From NCBI GenBank assembly GCA_009760855.2, contig WPIO01000202.1, forward strand, positions 186,001-250,000: a DNA stretch of 64,000 nucleotides, given 5' to 3'. The position numbers were made by a program, and so were the translations under genes. Source of the DNA: Cristatella mucedo (Eukaryota; Bryozoa; Phylactolaemata; Cristatellidae). The notes under the pieces are model-generated. The model was not told the origin of the DNA, did no database searches, and saw only the letters and a program-made list of their open reading frames with translations. Shown in pieces: positions 10,738-21,881 of this stretch. Position 1 is the stretch's first letter; each line of letters begins with the position of its first letter.

Positions 10738-10885
10738 ATACTAATTCATGCAACAATCCAGCCTATTTAATTGCTGCAAAATTCTCGTAGGTTCAACAAT
10801 CAGTAAATTTAGCTTTCTGCAATATGTCTAGAAATATATTAAAGTCTAAATAATAAATTTTGTTGAACTCCCTGTACCATATTTT

Positions 10886-11042
10886 ATGATGGCCGATGCG
10901 TTGAACGTTGAAGAATCATCAAGTTGGAATTTATCTCAATTTACATCTGATTGGTCGCAAAACAATTTTATGACAGTATCGCTCACTACTGGAAATAAAG
11001 CAGTTAAACTATTTGCACATTATGAATCATCACTTACAATTG
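10886..11042 (+). CDS. Candidate coding exon of unknown gene
   Basis: An ATG-initiated open stretch of 52 codons leads into a donor (ACAATTG|GTAGGTC, GT at 11043) in phase 1, the same phase and nearly the same donor word as the exon ending at 2159. No acceptor AG precedes it in frame, so it would have to begin with the ATG or with an internal AG. The product is Ser/Thr/Asn-rich (TSDWSQNNFMTVSLTTGNK). No family recognised. It could be a chance frame. Confidence 0.28.
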
Positions 11043-11837
11043 GTAGGTCAATGCAAGTGTCATCACCGTGCACTCGTTCAAGCTTAAGGAGAGCTTGCAT
11101 ATTGAGTCCTACAGAGTACTGCATGCACTTTTTGTGATATGTAATTAATGAAAATTTATACTTTATAGGATATGCTTCGCTAATTTACGGATGTGTGTTC
11201 ACGAGAAGATGACTAGTGGCTCAAGGAAAGCTAACGCTATCTTTTTGGAATGGAGTGGGCATGCTTTGCTAGGCTTTTATTTTTCGGCAATGCCTTTCCT
11301 AACCTAAAATGATTCTATTTCATCCAAATGCTCTTATTTAAGAGTAATGGTTTTATTTACTGGCATAGCATGTATTTACTGGCAAGAATGTATTGCTTTT
11401 GAGCACAAGCTCGCACGACGACAGCCTTATATAAAGACTTTTCTGCTAATGGCCATGAAATAAACACTAAAACTACCGAGAATCATAGATTGGCACATCA
11501 GAACCACCATCTTGGCCAGCAAATTTGCTAACCAGTAACCAAAAAATTCTTATGCAGTCTGCACCAGCGAACTACTTTAACGTTTTCATCCATTGCTTGA
11601 CGGACTGAACAAAGTCAGCAAGCTCGATCAGGTACAGCAATGAACTCCATCATAATCGGCTCACGGTACTTTGAAACATATGCTTGTAACCAAAACATTT
11701 ATCAATCAAATATCACTAAGACCGCGTAACCCGAGAACGCGGCATATAGCATATGCCCGTCTTAAAATGGCCGCACAGACATCCGAGCCAGTGAGCGGAG
11801 CATCCGGTTATGCTCCCCTCGAAACAACAGTTATATT
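11043..11837. other. No recognised feature
   Basis: No gene or repeat seen. It would be intronic if the preceding exon is real. Confidence 0.4.
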
Positions 11838-12038
11838 ACTAATCCATTTGATAAAGCGCCCCTAAGGAAATTAATCTGTTTCTAGGCGCTTTATATTTGC
11901 TGCAAAGGGAAACGCGACTGAATGGTGAGTAATATTATGCATGATAAACAATATGAATAGCACAGCTAGGACTGACATGCATAGGGTCAGCAAGAAAGTG
12001 TGGTTAGTGGCAGCATGCAGTGTCAGCACGCATAAGCA
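11838..12038 (-). mobile_element. LINE-A copy 'M1', segment 1 of 4 (3' end)
   Basis: Reverse complement of the LINE-A tail, stem-loop and 3' UTR. The same copy resumes at 12804, 13729 and 15207. It ends at ATAAGCA (12032-12038), which is repeated at 12804-12810 on the far side of the inserted plus-strand LINE-A. Confidence 0.85.
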
Positions 12039-12803
12039 TACACATTGCTAAAATTAGGGCTTGTTTAGATAAGGATACCACGTCCAAGTTGGTCCATGCA
12101 TTCGTGACATCTCGCCTCGACTTCTGCAACTCACTGCTTACTGGTCTACCAGCATGTGCGATCAGGCGATTGCAGCTGGTGCAAAACTCTGCAGCTAGGC
12201 TTGTCTGTCGTGAGCGTCGCAGTTGCCACATTACTCCACTTCTCGCCGACCTGCACTGGCTACCAGTCAAGCAACGGATTGACTTCAAGGTTTTGTCGCT
12301 CACTTTTAGGTCTCTTCATTCTATGGCTCCAGCCTACCTTTCAGATATACTACCCCATCAGGCAAAGCATCGTACCACTCGCTTTTCGGAATCCAACAGT
12401 CTAGAAATACCTCGTACAAACCTTAAATCCTTTGGAGACCGTGCATTTAGCTCGTATGCTCCCACAGCCTGGAACTCCCTCCCGACCTGCATCAGAACAT
12501 CCCCTGACCTGACCACATTTAAAAGAAACTTAAAAACATACCTATTTAGGACAGCATTTAGTGGGTCCTTGTGATTCGTCCTCGATGTGCTTATGCGTGC
12601 TGACACTGTTCATGCTGCCACTAACCACATTTGCATGCTGACCCAGTGCATGTAACCCCTAACCATGTTATTCATTTTGTTTGTTTTTCAAGCATGATTT
12701 TACTTACTATTCTATTGCGTATCACTTTGCAGCAAATGTAAAGCGCCTAGAAAGAGATTAAGTTCTCTGAGGGCGCTTTATCAAGTGCAATATTATTATT
12801 ATT
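12039..12803 (+). mobile_element. Young LINE-A insertion inside M1
   Basis: 5' truncated copy carrying an undamaged C-terminal frame to 12574 ([20 protein letters not shown] ... ending TAFSGSL), 3' UTR, stem-loop and (ATT)n tail. It is flanked by a 7-bp target-site duplication ATAAGCA (12032-12038 / 12804-12810). It is almost identical to 22626-23394 and to the minus strand of 63172-64000. Confidence 0.92.
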
Positions 12804-12998
12804 ATAAGCACATTAAGGATGAATCACAGGGACCCACAAAATGCTGTCTTAAATAGGTGTTTTTAGTTCTTTTTAAATGTGGTCAAGTCAGGGGATTTTG
12901 TGGCCCAAATCCGGTGTGAATTCCAGGCTTTGGGAGCATACGAACTAAATGCACGGTCTCCAAAGGATTTGAGGTTTGTAAGATGTATTGGTAAACTT
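12804..12998 (-). mobile_element. LINE-A copy M1, segment 2 of 4
   Basis: Continues M1 exactly where segment 1 stopped (ATAAGCACATTAAGGATGAA). It runs into the C-terminal coding region and is broken at GGTAAACT by the LTR-like block. Confidence 0.85.
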
Positions 12999-13728
12999 AT
13001 ACCCATGCTAGGTTCGGTGGGCTGGGACAGGACGGCTGTAATGTGCTAAGGGTCACCGGCTAGGCCGGGGTCAGACCTACGGCATGGCCGGATGTGCGGT
13101 GACGAGAGGTCATCGGGGCACTTGGGCAGAAGAAGTTGGCCGAGTAAGTCGTGTTGTCGGAGACACCCGGTCTCGCCGAGTTATGCACCTGGATGGTTGC
13201 AGGCGTGCTCCGACAATGCGGCCACGCACGCAAGGTGACAAGTGCCCAAGACCTGAGTGGAGCTGGATAGCACGCTCGTTATAACTTGTATATTCTGCGT
13301 TCCCCGTGTATCCTGTTCGTGGCTTTCCCCGGTGAGTTGACGTCTTTCGGCGGAAGCTCTCGACTGTGGTGGACGTCGACTCTTACTAGCCAAGAAGTTA
13401 CTCAGCCAGCCTGGTCTTTTACGGCGTACGCTCGTACTGTTGGATTCGGAGTCGGTACAACGGCAGGACTGTGGAAGCCGACTGACCAACTTACACGTTT
13501 GTTCGCGCTTGCTTCGTCGTCTTGCAGCCCTATAGTGTACTCTGTTTAGGACCCTCCCTGTAGACTTGTTTAGTTCCTCTGTTGTTGTGGGCGCATGCGT
13601 TATTATAAAGAGGTTTACCCTGACTGCCGCTCGTCGTTTCCTAGCTCAGCTGCATGGCGAGTGGCAGCGTCGCCGGAGTATGGCGGGGTTTGGAGGGAAT
13701 TTACCTCTGACCCTACAACTCGGCTACA
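12999..13728. mobile_element. GC-rich LTR-like insertion in M1
   Basis: This non-LINE block separates GGTAAACT from AAACACTTGGATTCC in what is otherwise continuous M1 sequence. From 13037 to 13728 it runs TGTAATG...GGCTACA, so it has TGTA/TACA termini as in solo LTRs, and a possible polyadenylation word (ATTATAAAG, about 13600-13610). It has no coding capacity of its own. The expected flanking duplication is not clean (AAACT versus AAACACT), and about 38 bp on the left side are unexplained. A solo LTR is the best guess. Confidence 0.5.
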
Positions 13729-14106
13729 AACACTTGGATTCCGAAATGCGGGTGGTATGATACTTGGCCTGGTGAGGAGTAGATCTGAGAGATAGGCTGG
13801 AGCCAAAGAACGAAGAGACCTAAAAGTGAGAGCCAAAACTTTGAAGTTGATCCGTTGCTTGACTGGAACCCAGTGCAGGTCGGCGAGAAGTGGTATGATG
13901 TGGCAACTGCGACGCTCACGGCAGACAAGCCTAGCTGCAGAGTTTTGCACCAGCTGTAAGCGCCTGATTGCACATGCCGATAGGCCAGCAAGTAGTGAGT
14001 TACAGAAATCAAGACGCGATGTTGCAAAAGCATGGACCAACTTAGACGTGGTATCCTTATCTAAACAAGCCCAAATTTTAGCAATGTTATGTAGCTGAAA
14101 GTAGGC
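13729..14106 (-). mobile_element. LINE-A copy M1, segment 3 of 4
   Basis: The minus strand encodes the LINE-A C-terminal stretch (LVHAFATSRLDFCNSLLAGL, HWVPVKQRINFKVLALTFR). It ends at GGCAGACTT, where a LINE-B copy is inserted. Confidence 0.87.
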
Positions 14107-15206
14107 AGACTTGGGAAAAGTGATTAAGGCCCATGGAATAGGATATCACTTCTATGCTGACGATACTCAGTTGTATTTTTTATTTAAACCATCGGAATCT
14201 GCTGCAGCAACTGAGAAACTGAATGCTTGCCTTGCCGATACTCGATCCTGGATGTCGAAAAACTTCCTGAAATTAAATGACGATAAAACCGAACTGCTTC
14301 TCATAGGACACCCTAAGCGTGTGGCTGGATTAAAAGGCTTTGCTGTTCTAATAGGTGATGCTATTGTGCGACCTTCACCACGTGCTCGTAATTTAGGTGT
14401 CGTGTTCGACAACTGCCTCAATTTCAAAAGCTTCATTCAGAAGACTGCCTCTACAGCTAGCCATCACATCCGATCCCTATCCAAGATTAGGAGCTGTCTC
14501 CCACAGTGGCTTGTAAAAAATTTAACTAGCTCTTTAGTTCTGTCTCGGCTTGATTATTGTAATTTCCTTTTCGTTGGGCTACCAAAGAAAGCTATTATGC
14601 CACTACAGCGGACTATGAATATGGCTGCAAGGCTGGTCTTCGAGTCCCAGCGGTTTGAGCACGTGTCACCTCTGCTGAAAGAGCTAGGATGGTTGCCGGT
14701 TGAGCAAAGGATACAGAGCAAAGTTCTTACGCTGACACATAAGGCCCGCCACGGCTCGGCTCCGTCGTACCTAGCTGAACTGCCACATCAGTTTTAGCCT
14801 GTTCGTGCCCTGAGGTCCTGTGTGGACAATAAATTAGCTGTCCCATTCCTCCGCTTAAAGACAGTTGGCGACAGAAGCTTTAGCTCTGCAGGTCCTAGAC
14901 TGTGGAACTCGCTTCCACAATTCTTACGCAATGACAACTACTCTCCTACGGCCGACTATGGCACATCTTTTTCAGCGGTCCTGAACTGCTACTTCTATGC
15001 TACTCACTACCTCAACTGATCTCCTGACTCTGCTATGCTTCCCACTTTCTCTTTGTTGCGTGAGACGAAGTGTGTTGGCTACCGAATGCGCACCGAAAGC
15101 CGCTTCGGCTGTGAGTGCACTATACAAAACTCTCCTGCGTAACACCCACATAGTCTTTATGACTTTGTGGAGTCACTGACGGAGATACATTAGATTACAT
15201 TACATG
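14107..15206 (+). mobile_element. LINE-B insertion in M1 (copy B4)
   Basis: It starts inside the reverse transcriptase, just before the catalytic motif C ([13 protein letters not shown] at about 14150-14190). It then runs open through the thumb and C-terminal region to 14797, where a TAG interrupts ELPHQF. It continues in another frame (DRSFSSAGPRLWNSLPQFLR) to the 3' UTR and ACATT tail. It is 5' truncated, nested in minus-strand LINE-A, and recent enough to keep a 228-codon frame. Confidence 0.92.
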
Positions 15207-15353
15207 ACCGTCGAGCCGATGCGGTCGTTAAACTGGCGGAGCCAATTTTGAGCGACAGCCTTTTTAATTTCTGAATCACACTGGGTTTGCCCACAACTAA
15301 TACGCTAGTTTTATCATCATTTAGTTTAAGAAAATTTGCTGCCATCCCGAGTA
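15207..15353 (-). mobile_element. LINE-A copy M1, segment 4 of 4 (5' end)
   Basis: It resumes at GACCGTCGAGCCGATGCGG, corresponding to the next part of M1 with a small internal deletion. It ends at TTTGCTGCCATCC, the 5' truncation point. Confidence 0.82.
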
Positions 15354-16966
15354 GCCAGCAGAACACTACTTCGAATTCTATGTTGCGCTTTGCTGTTCGT
15401 CGCCGTGACTCTCGTTCTCTCGAAGTGTATTGTAATGCCGAAGGCTTGGCGGAGTCGGCTTAACCTGCCGCTTACCTAGCGGCGTAACCTAGCGCCTAAT
15501 GCCTTTCGGTGCCTGTCTACGCGCAAGAAATAGGCCGCCACGAAACGAGCGTTTCTGGCGCTGACCTACTTACCGTTACTAAAGTGAGTCCGCAGCGTGA
15601 ATCGGAAAGCGAGACACACAAATTGGGGATTTTACTGAGCTGTATTCGCAAGCGCACAAAGTCACTGCGCGTGTGGCTTAGTTTTATCTCCACACTCCTC
15701 GCACGCTCTGAGCAGCACAAGCACTCTTGCGGAGGGAATACGTTCCCCGCACTTCAGGTACCCGAGTCTGTTGTGGGGAACGACCCGAATGAGACGAGGA
15801 GTCCGAACCGAAGCCTAATGCCGGAGAATTAGGACTCCGCTTCTACCAGTGCGGCAGGAATACCCCATGCACTACACCAAGCACTCTTGCGGAGGAAACG
15901 CGTCTCCACACTTAGGCTACCTACGTCTCTAGGGGGAACGGCCCAATTGGACAAAGAAGCCCGAACCGACGGATCACACTACATCAACTACGTCTAGCTC
16001 GCACCGGCAAATCCCTATTCGGAAATCACGTGCGAGCGCCACACACACGACACAAAAGAAGCACACAATGCTAGCTCGGGCGTGACACGACCGTATTCGG
16101 TGGAGTCCACCGAATCGTCCTAGCGCTGTCTCGCCCTGTCCCGTCAATCGCTGGCGAACAGCCCGCCCTCCTCCCTCGCTTTCAGAGAAACGAGTCCGAC
16201 GGCGGCGAAGCGAGGCCGAAGAGAGGAGCCAAACAAAAGACCAAGAGCGAACGTCGCTCGACTCTTAAATACTTAGCCGAGACAATGGGGCAAGAGCTTA
16301 GTGGTATTGGGCCCGACACCGTGGCCCATTACGGTAAGGAATTAATACCGGCACTAGGCCACAGGAAGGGCAACCCTGTCCAGCTTGAATGCCGAATAGG
16401 TTCCAGATGATTCTTTTTGGACAGAGTGAAAGCGGAGGTTGACAGACCAGCCAACATAAATCAGCCGCTCCCGCGGATATCAGACCAATTCTAAACGCCG
16501 AATCGACACCGCTGGTCTCAGAGCTTCCTGGCTTGCTCTTAAGCTCTTGCTCTCTAACCGCTTTGGCGCTCCTCTCTGGCTCACGGCTCCAGGACAAAAG
16601 AGTTCTTGCCCACCGCCGAACAGCTATTGTTCGCGATAAAATTAAGCCAAGGCCAGCAAGGCGCTACAGTAGTTTCTCATCGACTACCGGCGCTGCAGCC
16701 CCGAGCTCTGTCAGTCGTCCCGTTATGTTCTCTCTCCTCTAAACCCCTGACCCCGAGCGTAGCTGCTATTTGTACTTATGCACATTAGTCGGTCCATCTC
16801 CTAACCACATCGCCTGGACGGAGCTCCATTCTAACCTGAGCTAGGTAAACCAGGAGCCGGGTCTGTATTAGGTGCCCTAGTCGAACCCACTATGGCAAGG
16901 GCTCGCATCGCGGCTAACCTGAGAGCGGCCCCAGTGCAAATGATCGGGTACTCAGCTCGAAGCTCC
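15354..16966. other. GC-rich unidentified block with direct repeats
   Basis: This is about 1.6 kb of GC-rich sequence unlike its AT-rich surroundings. It holds a diverged direct repeat of about 95 bp (15716-15808 and 15878-15972, both beginning CAAGCACTCTTGCGGAGG or close to it). It also holds a near-perfect 21-bp palindrome at 16095-16115 (ATTCGGTGGA G TCCACCGAAT) and a short AGCG duplication near 15473-15496. Open frames (for example 15509-15832 plus strand, 16298-16597 minus strand) show no recognised family. It could be LTR or leader sequence of an undescribed element, or a gene promoter region. Confidence 0.4.
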
Positions 16967-17215
16967 TGCTAAACGAGAGGCGTGTCAGCCGGCGTCCCTG
17001 GCCCCGGCGGTGTTTCCGGGGCGCTTGTCTTTCGTTAATGCATAATTCACGAATCTTAGCAACAGCAGTAACAACTAAGAATATGATATCGAGGCGATAA
17101 TAATTAAACACGTTCATTAACTTACAGGCAGATTACTAGCCACCGGCGTAGCTAACGAAGCTGCCGGCGTGGGTGACTCAGAAGCCCGAAGTGTCAAGCG
17201 TTTAGATGTCCATAG
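16967..17215 (-). repeat. Second copy of the 7997-8266 repeat
   Basis: The reverse complement aligns along its length with 7997-8266. Unlike that copy, no endonuclease frame follows on the minus strand; instead it leads into the GC-rich block. Confidence 0.7.
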
Positions 17216-17639
17216 GCACGTAATTTCTTACGCTTTACGGTCAAGCAGCACACAAATTAGCTTGAAACAGGTTTTAGCTGTATGGGTTTCCGTATACGAA
17301 GTTCGCAAGTATTTCGAGTTTCGGAAGTTTCTAGTTTCTGCTACGCACAACCAAGTGCTTAGTGTGTCGTGGCAATAGAGCATCTAGAAAATCTAGAACA
17401 TGATGCTAATTCAACTACATAGAGATCAAATACAGAGAGACCACTCACACTCGCCAAATGGAAGCACAAGGCAGATATACCAATCGTCATTTCTCTGCTG
17501 CTGATCTATCTTGAAAGCCTAGTGCCCGTGTCCTCGAATCAGTTATTTTTTGAGTCCTTCCAACAGCAAGTTGCCTACGGCGGCGGTAATCTATCGCCCC
17601 CATGTATTAAGACTCCGTTTATTTCATTTTTTTTATCCC
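17216..17639. other. No recognised feature
   Basis: Short open frames only; no repeat match seen. Confidence 0.4.
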
Positions 17640-17826
17640 ATCTTAATTCTGTGCATGATAGATAGTCCTTCCATCATACTGGGTAATTTTGACATCTATC
17701 TTGAGGACTGAAGCTGAGTAAAAACGTTAATTCGCTGACAGATTAATTTTTATCTTTTGGCTCACGTACGTGGTCTAACTCACTCCAAAGGTCATTCACT
17801 CGATACAATACTCTCACACTATTGAA
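17640..17826 (+). mobile_element. LINE-A endonuclease fragment
   Basis: Broken frames retain SIILGNFDIYLED-like (GDFN position) and LAHVRGLTHSKGHSLDTILSH-like words aligning with the endonuclease at 8800-8945. Old. Confidence 0.6.
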
Positions 17827-17848
17827 CGATATAATCTCTTATGGTTAC

Positions 17849-18071
17849 CGAATTCTCCACATATGACTTCTGTCCACATCTTATCCAGTCTGCAGTTTCT
17901 GCCCTCCACAATATTCAGAATAATCTGTGAATCATGAACCGTAAGACCCTCGACATTGAAGCTGTCCGCACAGTTATACAGTATCTTTACTGTATCTTTA
18001 ATGCCCCTGCAGCTTAATCCTCCTTTCGATCTGTCCTCATCGGTGCAGTGATACAACACGACACAAATCAA
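17849..18071 (-). CDS. Candidate minus-strand exon, unknown gene
   Basis: The minus-strand frame is open from about 18071 to a possible donor (GAATTCG|GTAACC, GT at 17848-17847) in phase 1. The text looks protein-like (SCRGIKDTVKILYNCADSFN, WTEVICGEF) and is not LINE-derived. The acceptor is unclear: AGGACAG ending 18031 or GCTGCAG ending 18007, neither with a good pyrimidine tract. It is flanked by LINE-A fragments. Family not recognised. Confidence 0.33.
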
Positions 18072-18489
18072 TATTTAGGAGCAGCTTACAAATCTGCCTA
18101 AGCACACCCCGCGTCCTACATATGATGGCATATGGTTTTCAAGGCATTAAACTAGCTAGAAAAGTGGCTGCTCAAGTCAGCTACATCATTGATTCTCGCA
18201 GATAAATTTGCCTTTAGTGCTCCCAAGTCTTAGTCACGGTGTCGTTCTCACTGGAGCTAGACTCCCCCTGAAGCTGCCAATAACTGCTTTGTGATGGCAG
18301 CAAAAACTTGCTCCTGTTGAGCGAATCAATAATAAAGCTTGGAGTGCCGAGCTAAGGTTTTGTTCTTAAGCCTCATCTATTGTAGACGGCTCATGCTGGG
18401 CGGCAGAGTGAACTAAGGAACGACCACGCGCCGACTCAAAGAGAAATTCTGCTGCTTCCTCTACCATTAAGGTTCACCAAATCTGATCA
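18072..18489. other. No recognised feature
   Basis: Nothing supported. It may be the deleted middle of the LINE-A copy whose pieces flank it. Confidence 0.35.
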
Positions 18490-18815
18490 GCATCAGATTG
18501 GTACCGAGTCTCCCGTCGGTTCTGATTGCACGTCGGAGGGAAACATGCCTACATTCAAGGAGGTCACGAGTGACCTCGTTCTGAAATTCCTATCCCTATC
18601 GACAAAGACGGCAAGCCCTCTGGACCAGATTCCCAGAGTCCAGATGACCAGAGTCCAGCTTCTAAGATGCAGAGATTTGCCACCGCAATGCATTAATAAC
18701 ATTTTAAAGTCATTAGCCGAACGTCATGTCAGTGCAACTTTCTAAAAGGCAGTAGTCACGTCAGTACTTAAGAAAGAAAACCAAGACCAAGAGAAATTCA
18801 ACTTGAATTAGCTAA
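18490..18815 (+). mobile_element. LINE-A linker / reverse transcriptase N-terminal fragment
   Basis: It encodes TFKEVTSDLVLKFLSLSTKT then KTASPLDQIP and, after a stop, KAVVTSVLKKENQDQEKFN. This corresponds to the [31 protein letters not shown] region of the better copy at 53253-55164. Truncated on the right by AT-rich sequence. Confidence 0.7.
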
Positions 18816-19035
18816 TATACTAATTGAATATACAATACAATATGAAATACTAATATACATATTCACATACTATAATATTAGTGTATATAAGATTATATGC
18901 TAATTAAATATTATAAATAATAATAATAACTAGTAATATTTATTAAATATTATATATATATATATATATATTAGTATATATATTCATATTGTAATGTATT
19001 CAGTATATTATATTCAATTATTATTTAATATTTTG
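18816..19035. repeat. AT-rich low-complexity tract with (TA)n
   Basis: Almost pure A/T, including an uninterrupted TA run at about 18951-18972 and repeated TATTAAATAT words. Confidence 0.8.
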
Positions 19036-19340
19036 TTCGATCGTCTCGCGGCGGAAGTCGGCGCTGCAAGCAGCGATTCGCTAGGGCCCAATGAGCAGCT
19101 GCAGGCCGAGCAGGCGGCTACCGGAAGTGGCGGCCTTGACTGTGACGCAACAGCGGCTACGTCAGTCGCTGAGGCCTGCAGCATTGTCAGCGCTGCTTGC
19201 CAGCGTGCTAGAGCTGACTGGGGGGGGGGGGGGCTCCGCAAACCCCACAAAACCGCAAGGATGTCAGACAGGAGGCTAAAGGCTAAAGCTCAGGCAAAAG
19301 GGCTACGTCGGGCGTGGCCAATGAGGTGAGATAAATCGGC
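19036..19340 (+). other. GC-rich island with open frame and G14 run
   Basis: There is an abrupt change from AT-rich to GC-rich sequence. A plus-strand frame (18994-19329) stays open through the island and encodes an Ala-rich, low-complexity stretch followed by a basic segment (MSDRRLKAKAQAKGLRRAW). A 14-G run at 19220-19233 lies inside it, and a donor-like GAG|GTGAGA follows at about 19326. It could be a coding exon, but the composition alone can explain the openness. Confidence 0.3.
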
Positions 19341-20725
19341 TCACAATAACCGAGCAGTGCGAGAAGGCGGCATAATCACAGCTGTTCGTAGGCACGAAAA
19401 CGCTGCAGGATGGCTTCGTCACTAGGTCGTAAATATTGTCTTCGGCTGGATTTATAATTACATCGCACAGGTCGTAGAGTCCGCCTGCCTATAGCGGAAA
19501 CTGAAGCAGCGACTACAGGACTCGACGCAAGCCTCACTCGGGCTAGCAGTCCACTGCGCACGGTTCCGGTTTCATCCACGCTCGGTCTTTGGTTGAAGGA
19601 AATCATTTGGAGCTCATGTCGCAAATGATGGTCGCCAGCATGCTGAGGTCTGATCACTATAGCATTCTATCAGCGTCGACGCAGCAGTAAACTGCCGAGA
19701 ATGAGTGCAACGATCATCGCCGCAGCAGTTTCGAATTGATAGAAGGCAAAAGCTAGGTAGCAGGGCGTGAGTGCGACGGAGAGCCGTAGGGCGCAGGCTT
19801 CGGCAGGAACTCTGCTTGTGTGCAGGTGTACCTCTCAAAGTTCCCTGGTTAAAGCAAGCCTGCCTTCAAACAACAGGCAGACGACACGATTAAGGGGCGC
19901 AGCACACACTTGTAGCAAGCCCGGTTGGGAGCGTTCGCAAGGAGACAGCGGGGGTCGCACCCACAGCACGTAGTAATGCCGTTCTAATATGATAACGCTT
20001 CAGATATCTATTGAGATTGAGCTGAAAAAAATGCACTCGCCTCGCTCCAGAAAATTTAAGTGCCGATGGCCTAAGCAACAGGCGCGGGATCAGGTACGTA
20101 GTGAAGCCCAGCTAGGTGCCGCCGCTGACCACAGGGGTCACAGCCCAGCTGAGTGCCGTGACGGTACAGTCGCAGTGTGGCCGCAGGGGTTACATGGGTA
20201 ATCTCGAGGTGCAGTGATCGAGATGAAAACTAGACAACTACAACGACAGTGGTGAAGAAAGCGTCTTTAATTCTCGATAGTAATCTCTTTCAAACCTCGA
20301 AGTACACAGTGCTGGTGCTTCTTTAATGATGCTGCTGCAATAGACTGTATTAGCCAAGGGCAACACAAGAATCTGCTGCAGTGGTCTGGGCAAGGAAGCC
20401 CGACGGCATGAAACTTGGCGGATACAATTGAACGATGGCCTAGTGTATTAGGCAACCTTAGTTTGAGCTTCTTGCGGCCGGTTTCTGGTGGATTAGCGGT
20501 GTATGAAATGTCAGCATGGTAATGGCCGAAACTTCACAGCCCATATGCCAGAATGATAACGAGAGTACGGTGGCTTGAAATGTTGGTGGATACCATATAT
20601 CGATGATGTAATATAATACTCGCTCTAAGCTCGAGATTCGCACCGCAATTTCCTGGTCAATTTTGGCACAGTTAGAGTGGATTGCAGTAAATAGCGATAA
20701 TGCACTGCATCCACTATCTTATGAA
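19341..20725. other. No recognised feature
   Basis: GC-moderate sequence with many overlapping short frames. A short direct repeat GCCCAGCT(A/G)GTGCCG-like lies near 20107 and 20142. No gene or known repeat can be supported. Confidence 0.35.
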
Positions 20726-20853
20726 TGTCTGTTGGCTACCAAATGCGTACCGAAAGCCGCTTAGGCTGTGAGTGCGCTATACAAAACTCTCCTGCGTAAC
20801 ACCCACATGGTCTTTATGACTTTTTGGAGTTACAGACGGAGATACATTACATT
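20726..20853 (+). mobile_element. LINE-B 3' UTR fragment (copy B5)
   Basis: Only the terminal about 128 bp (GTTGGCTACCAAATGCG ... GGAGATACATTACATTA). Extreme 5' truncation. Confidence 0.88.
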
Positions 20854-21881
20854 ATCACGATTATACTAGCCCCTATCGATCTCGCACGGCCACAGCTCTA
20901 TAGCTGTTCTCTATAGCTGTCCGTAGTTCTGCTATTGCTGACTGGTGCACAATAACATATGCTCTTATATTTAATTCACGCTAGACCTACATGTTGCCCA
21001 AGCTCCTTCCAGCAACAAATGCATTCACTATCATCACACATCTGGTTTGCATGCACCCAGAACAAGCTAATCGAAATTCGTTGCCAATTTTTGAGCGACT
21101 GGAATTCGCCATTTTGACTGGTTGGAATTCGAATTAATGCAGAAGTTGGCAGAGGAGACGTTATGTGACATTTACAGATGACCATAGCATGTAAAGTAAG
21201 CGGTGCACTAAAACCAATCAGCCACAACAGCATAATGGAGGCCCAAAAATGTTAGAGACAGTACTTCGGATCGCTCCTCAGCCTTTGCTTAAGCGTGGCT
21301 TCTCTTGTTGTATAACTACCGTTTTGCTAAAGCAAACAGACTAACACGTTAGTCAAGGTATCCAATCTACAGATGACACAGCATAGATAACCTTGTCGGG
21401 TAAGGGCAGTTAACGCGAAGGGTCGACAAAATTGTGTGCGATTCAAAACTTCCAGTAAACGAGTGACACAAGATCTGTTCAAGGGTAACTCAAAACTCCT
21501 AGACTAGGCGAACACAACTCTAAATCTCGCAGCCTCTTAAGATTTTCCATAGCAAGGACAGACGTAATACAAAACTATCTTACTTGAAAGCATCGTTAGT
21601 ACCATCCGAAGCTAGTAAAATCTGGCTTTAAATCATGTTGAAAATTGGTAAATGAGGGTTAAAGGCTTCGTGAAGCCCTACGGGGGAGTTTAAAGACCTT
21701 ATTGATATAAGTAAAAGTTATAGTTATTGGTTAGGGCGAGGTCACGGAGTTTCTTACAAACTGTACTACTAACCAAAACGAAACGGCTTCACGGGGCGAG
21801 AGTCAGGTGGCAACCCTTGATCTTCTTTGATCGCCGTAAAGTGCACTGTTCATATTACTTGTGCAAATTATAAAGTAACAT
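20854..21881. other. No recognised feature
   Basis: Small hairpin GGCTTCGTGAAGCC at about 21665-21678. No gene or repeat recognised. Confidence 0.4.

Noticed and set aside
12004-12303. Minus-strand open frame with recurring text [20 protein letters not shown] (also at 13826, 22615, 31999, 52251, 63679)
   Set aside because: It recurs because it is antisense to the conserved LINE-A C-terminal coding region; same frame relation in each copy. Not a separate gene.
15431-16660. Second LTR starting TGTAATGCC, like 13037
   Set aside because: Only the first 7-8 bases are alike and no matching end with target duplication was found.
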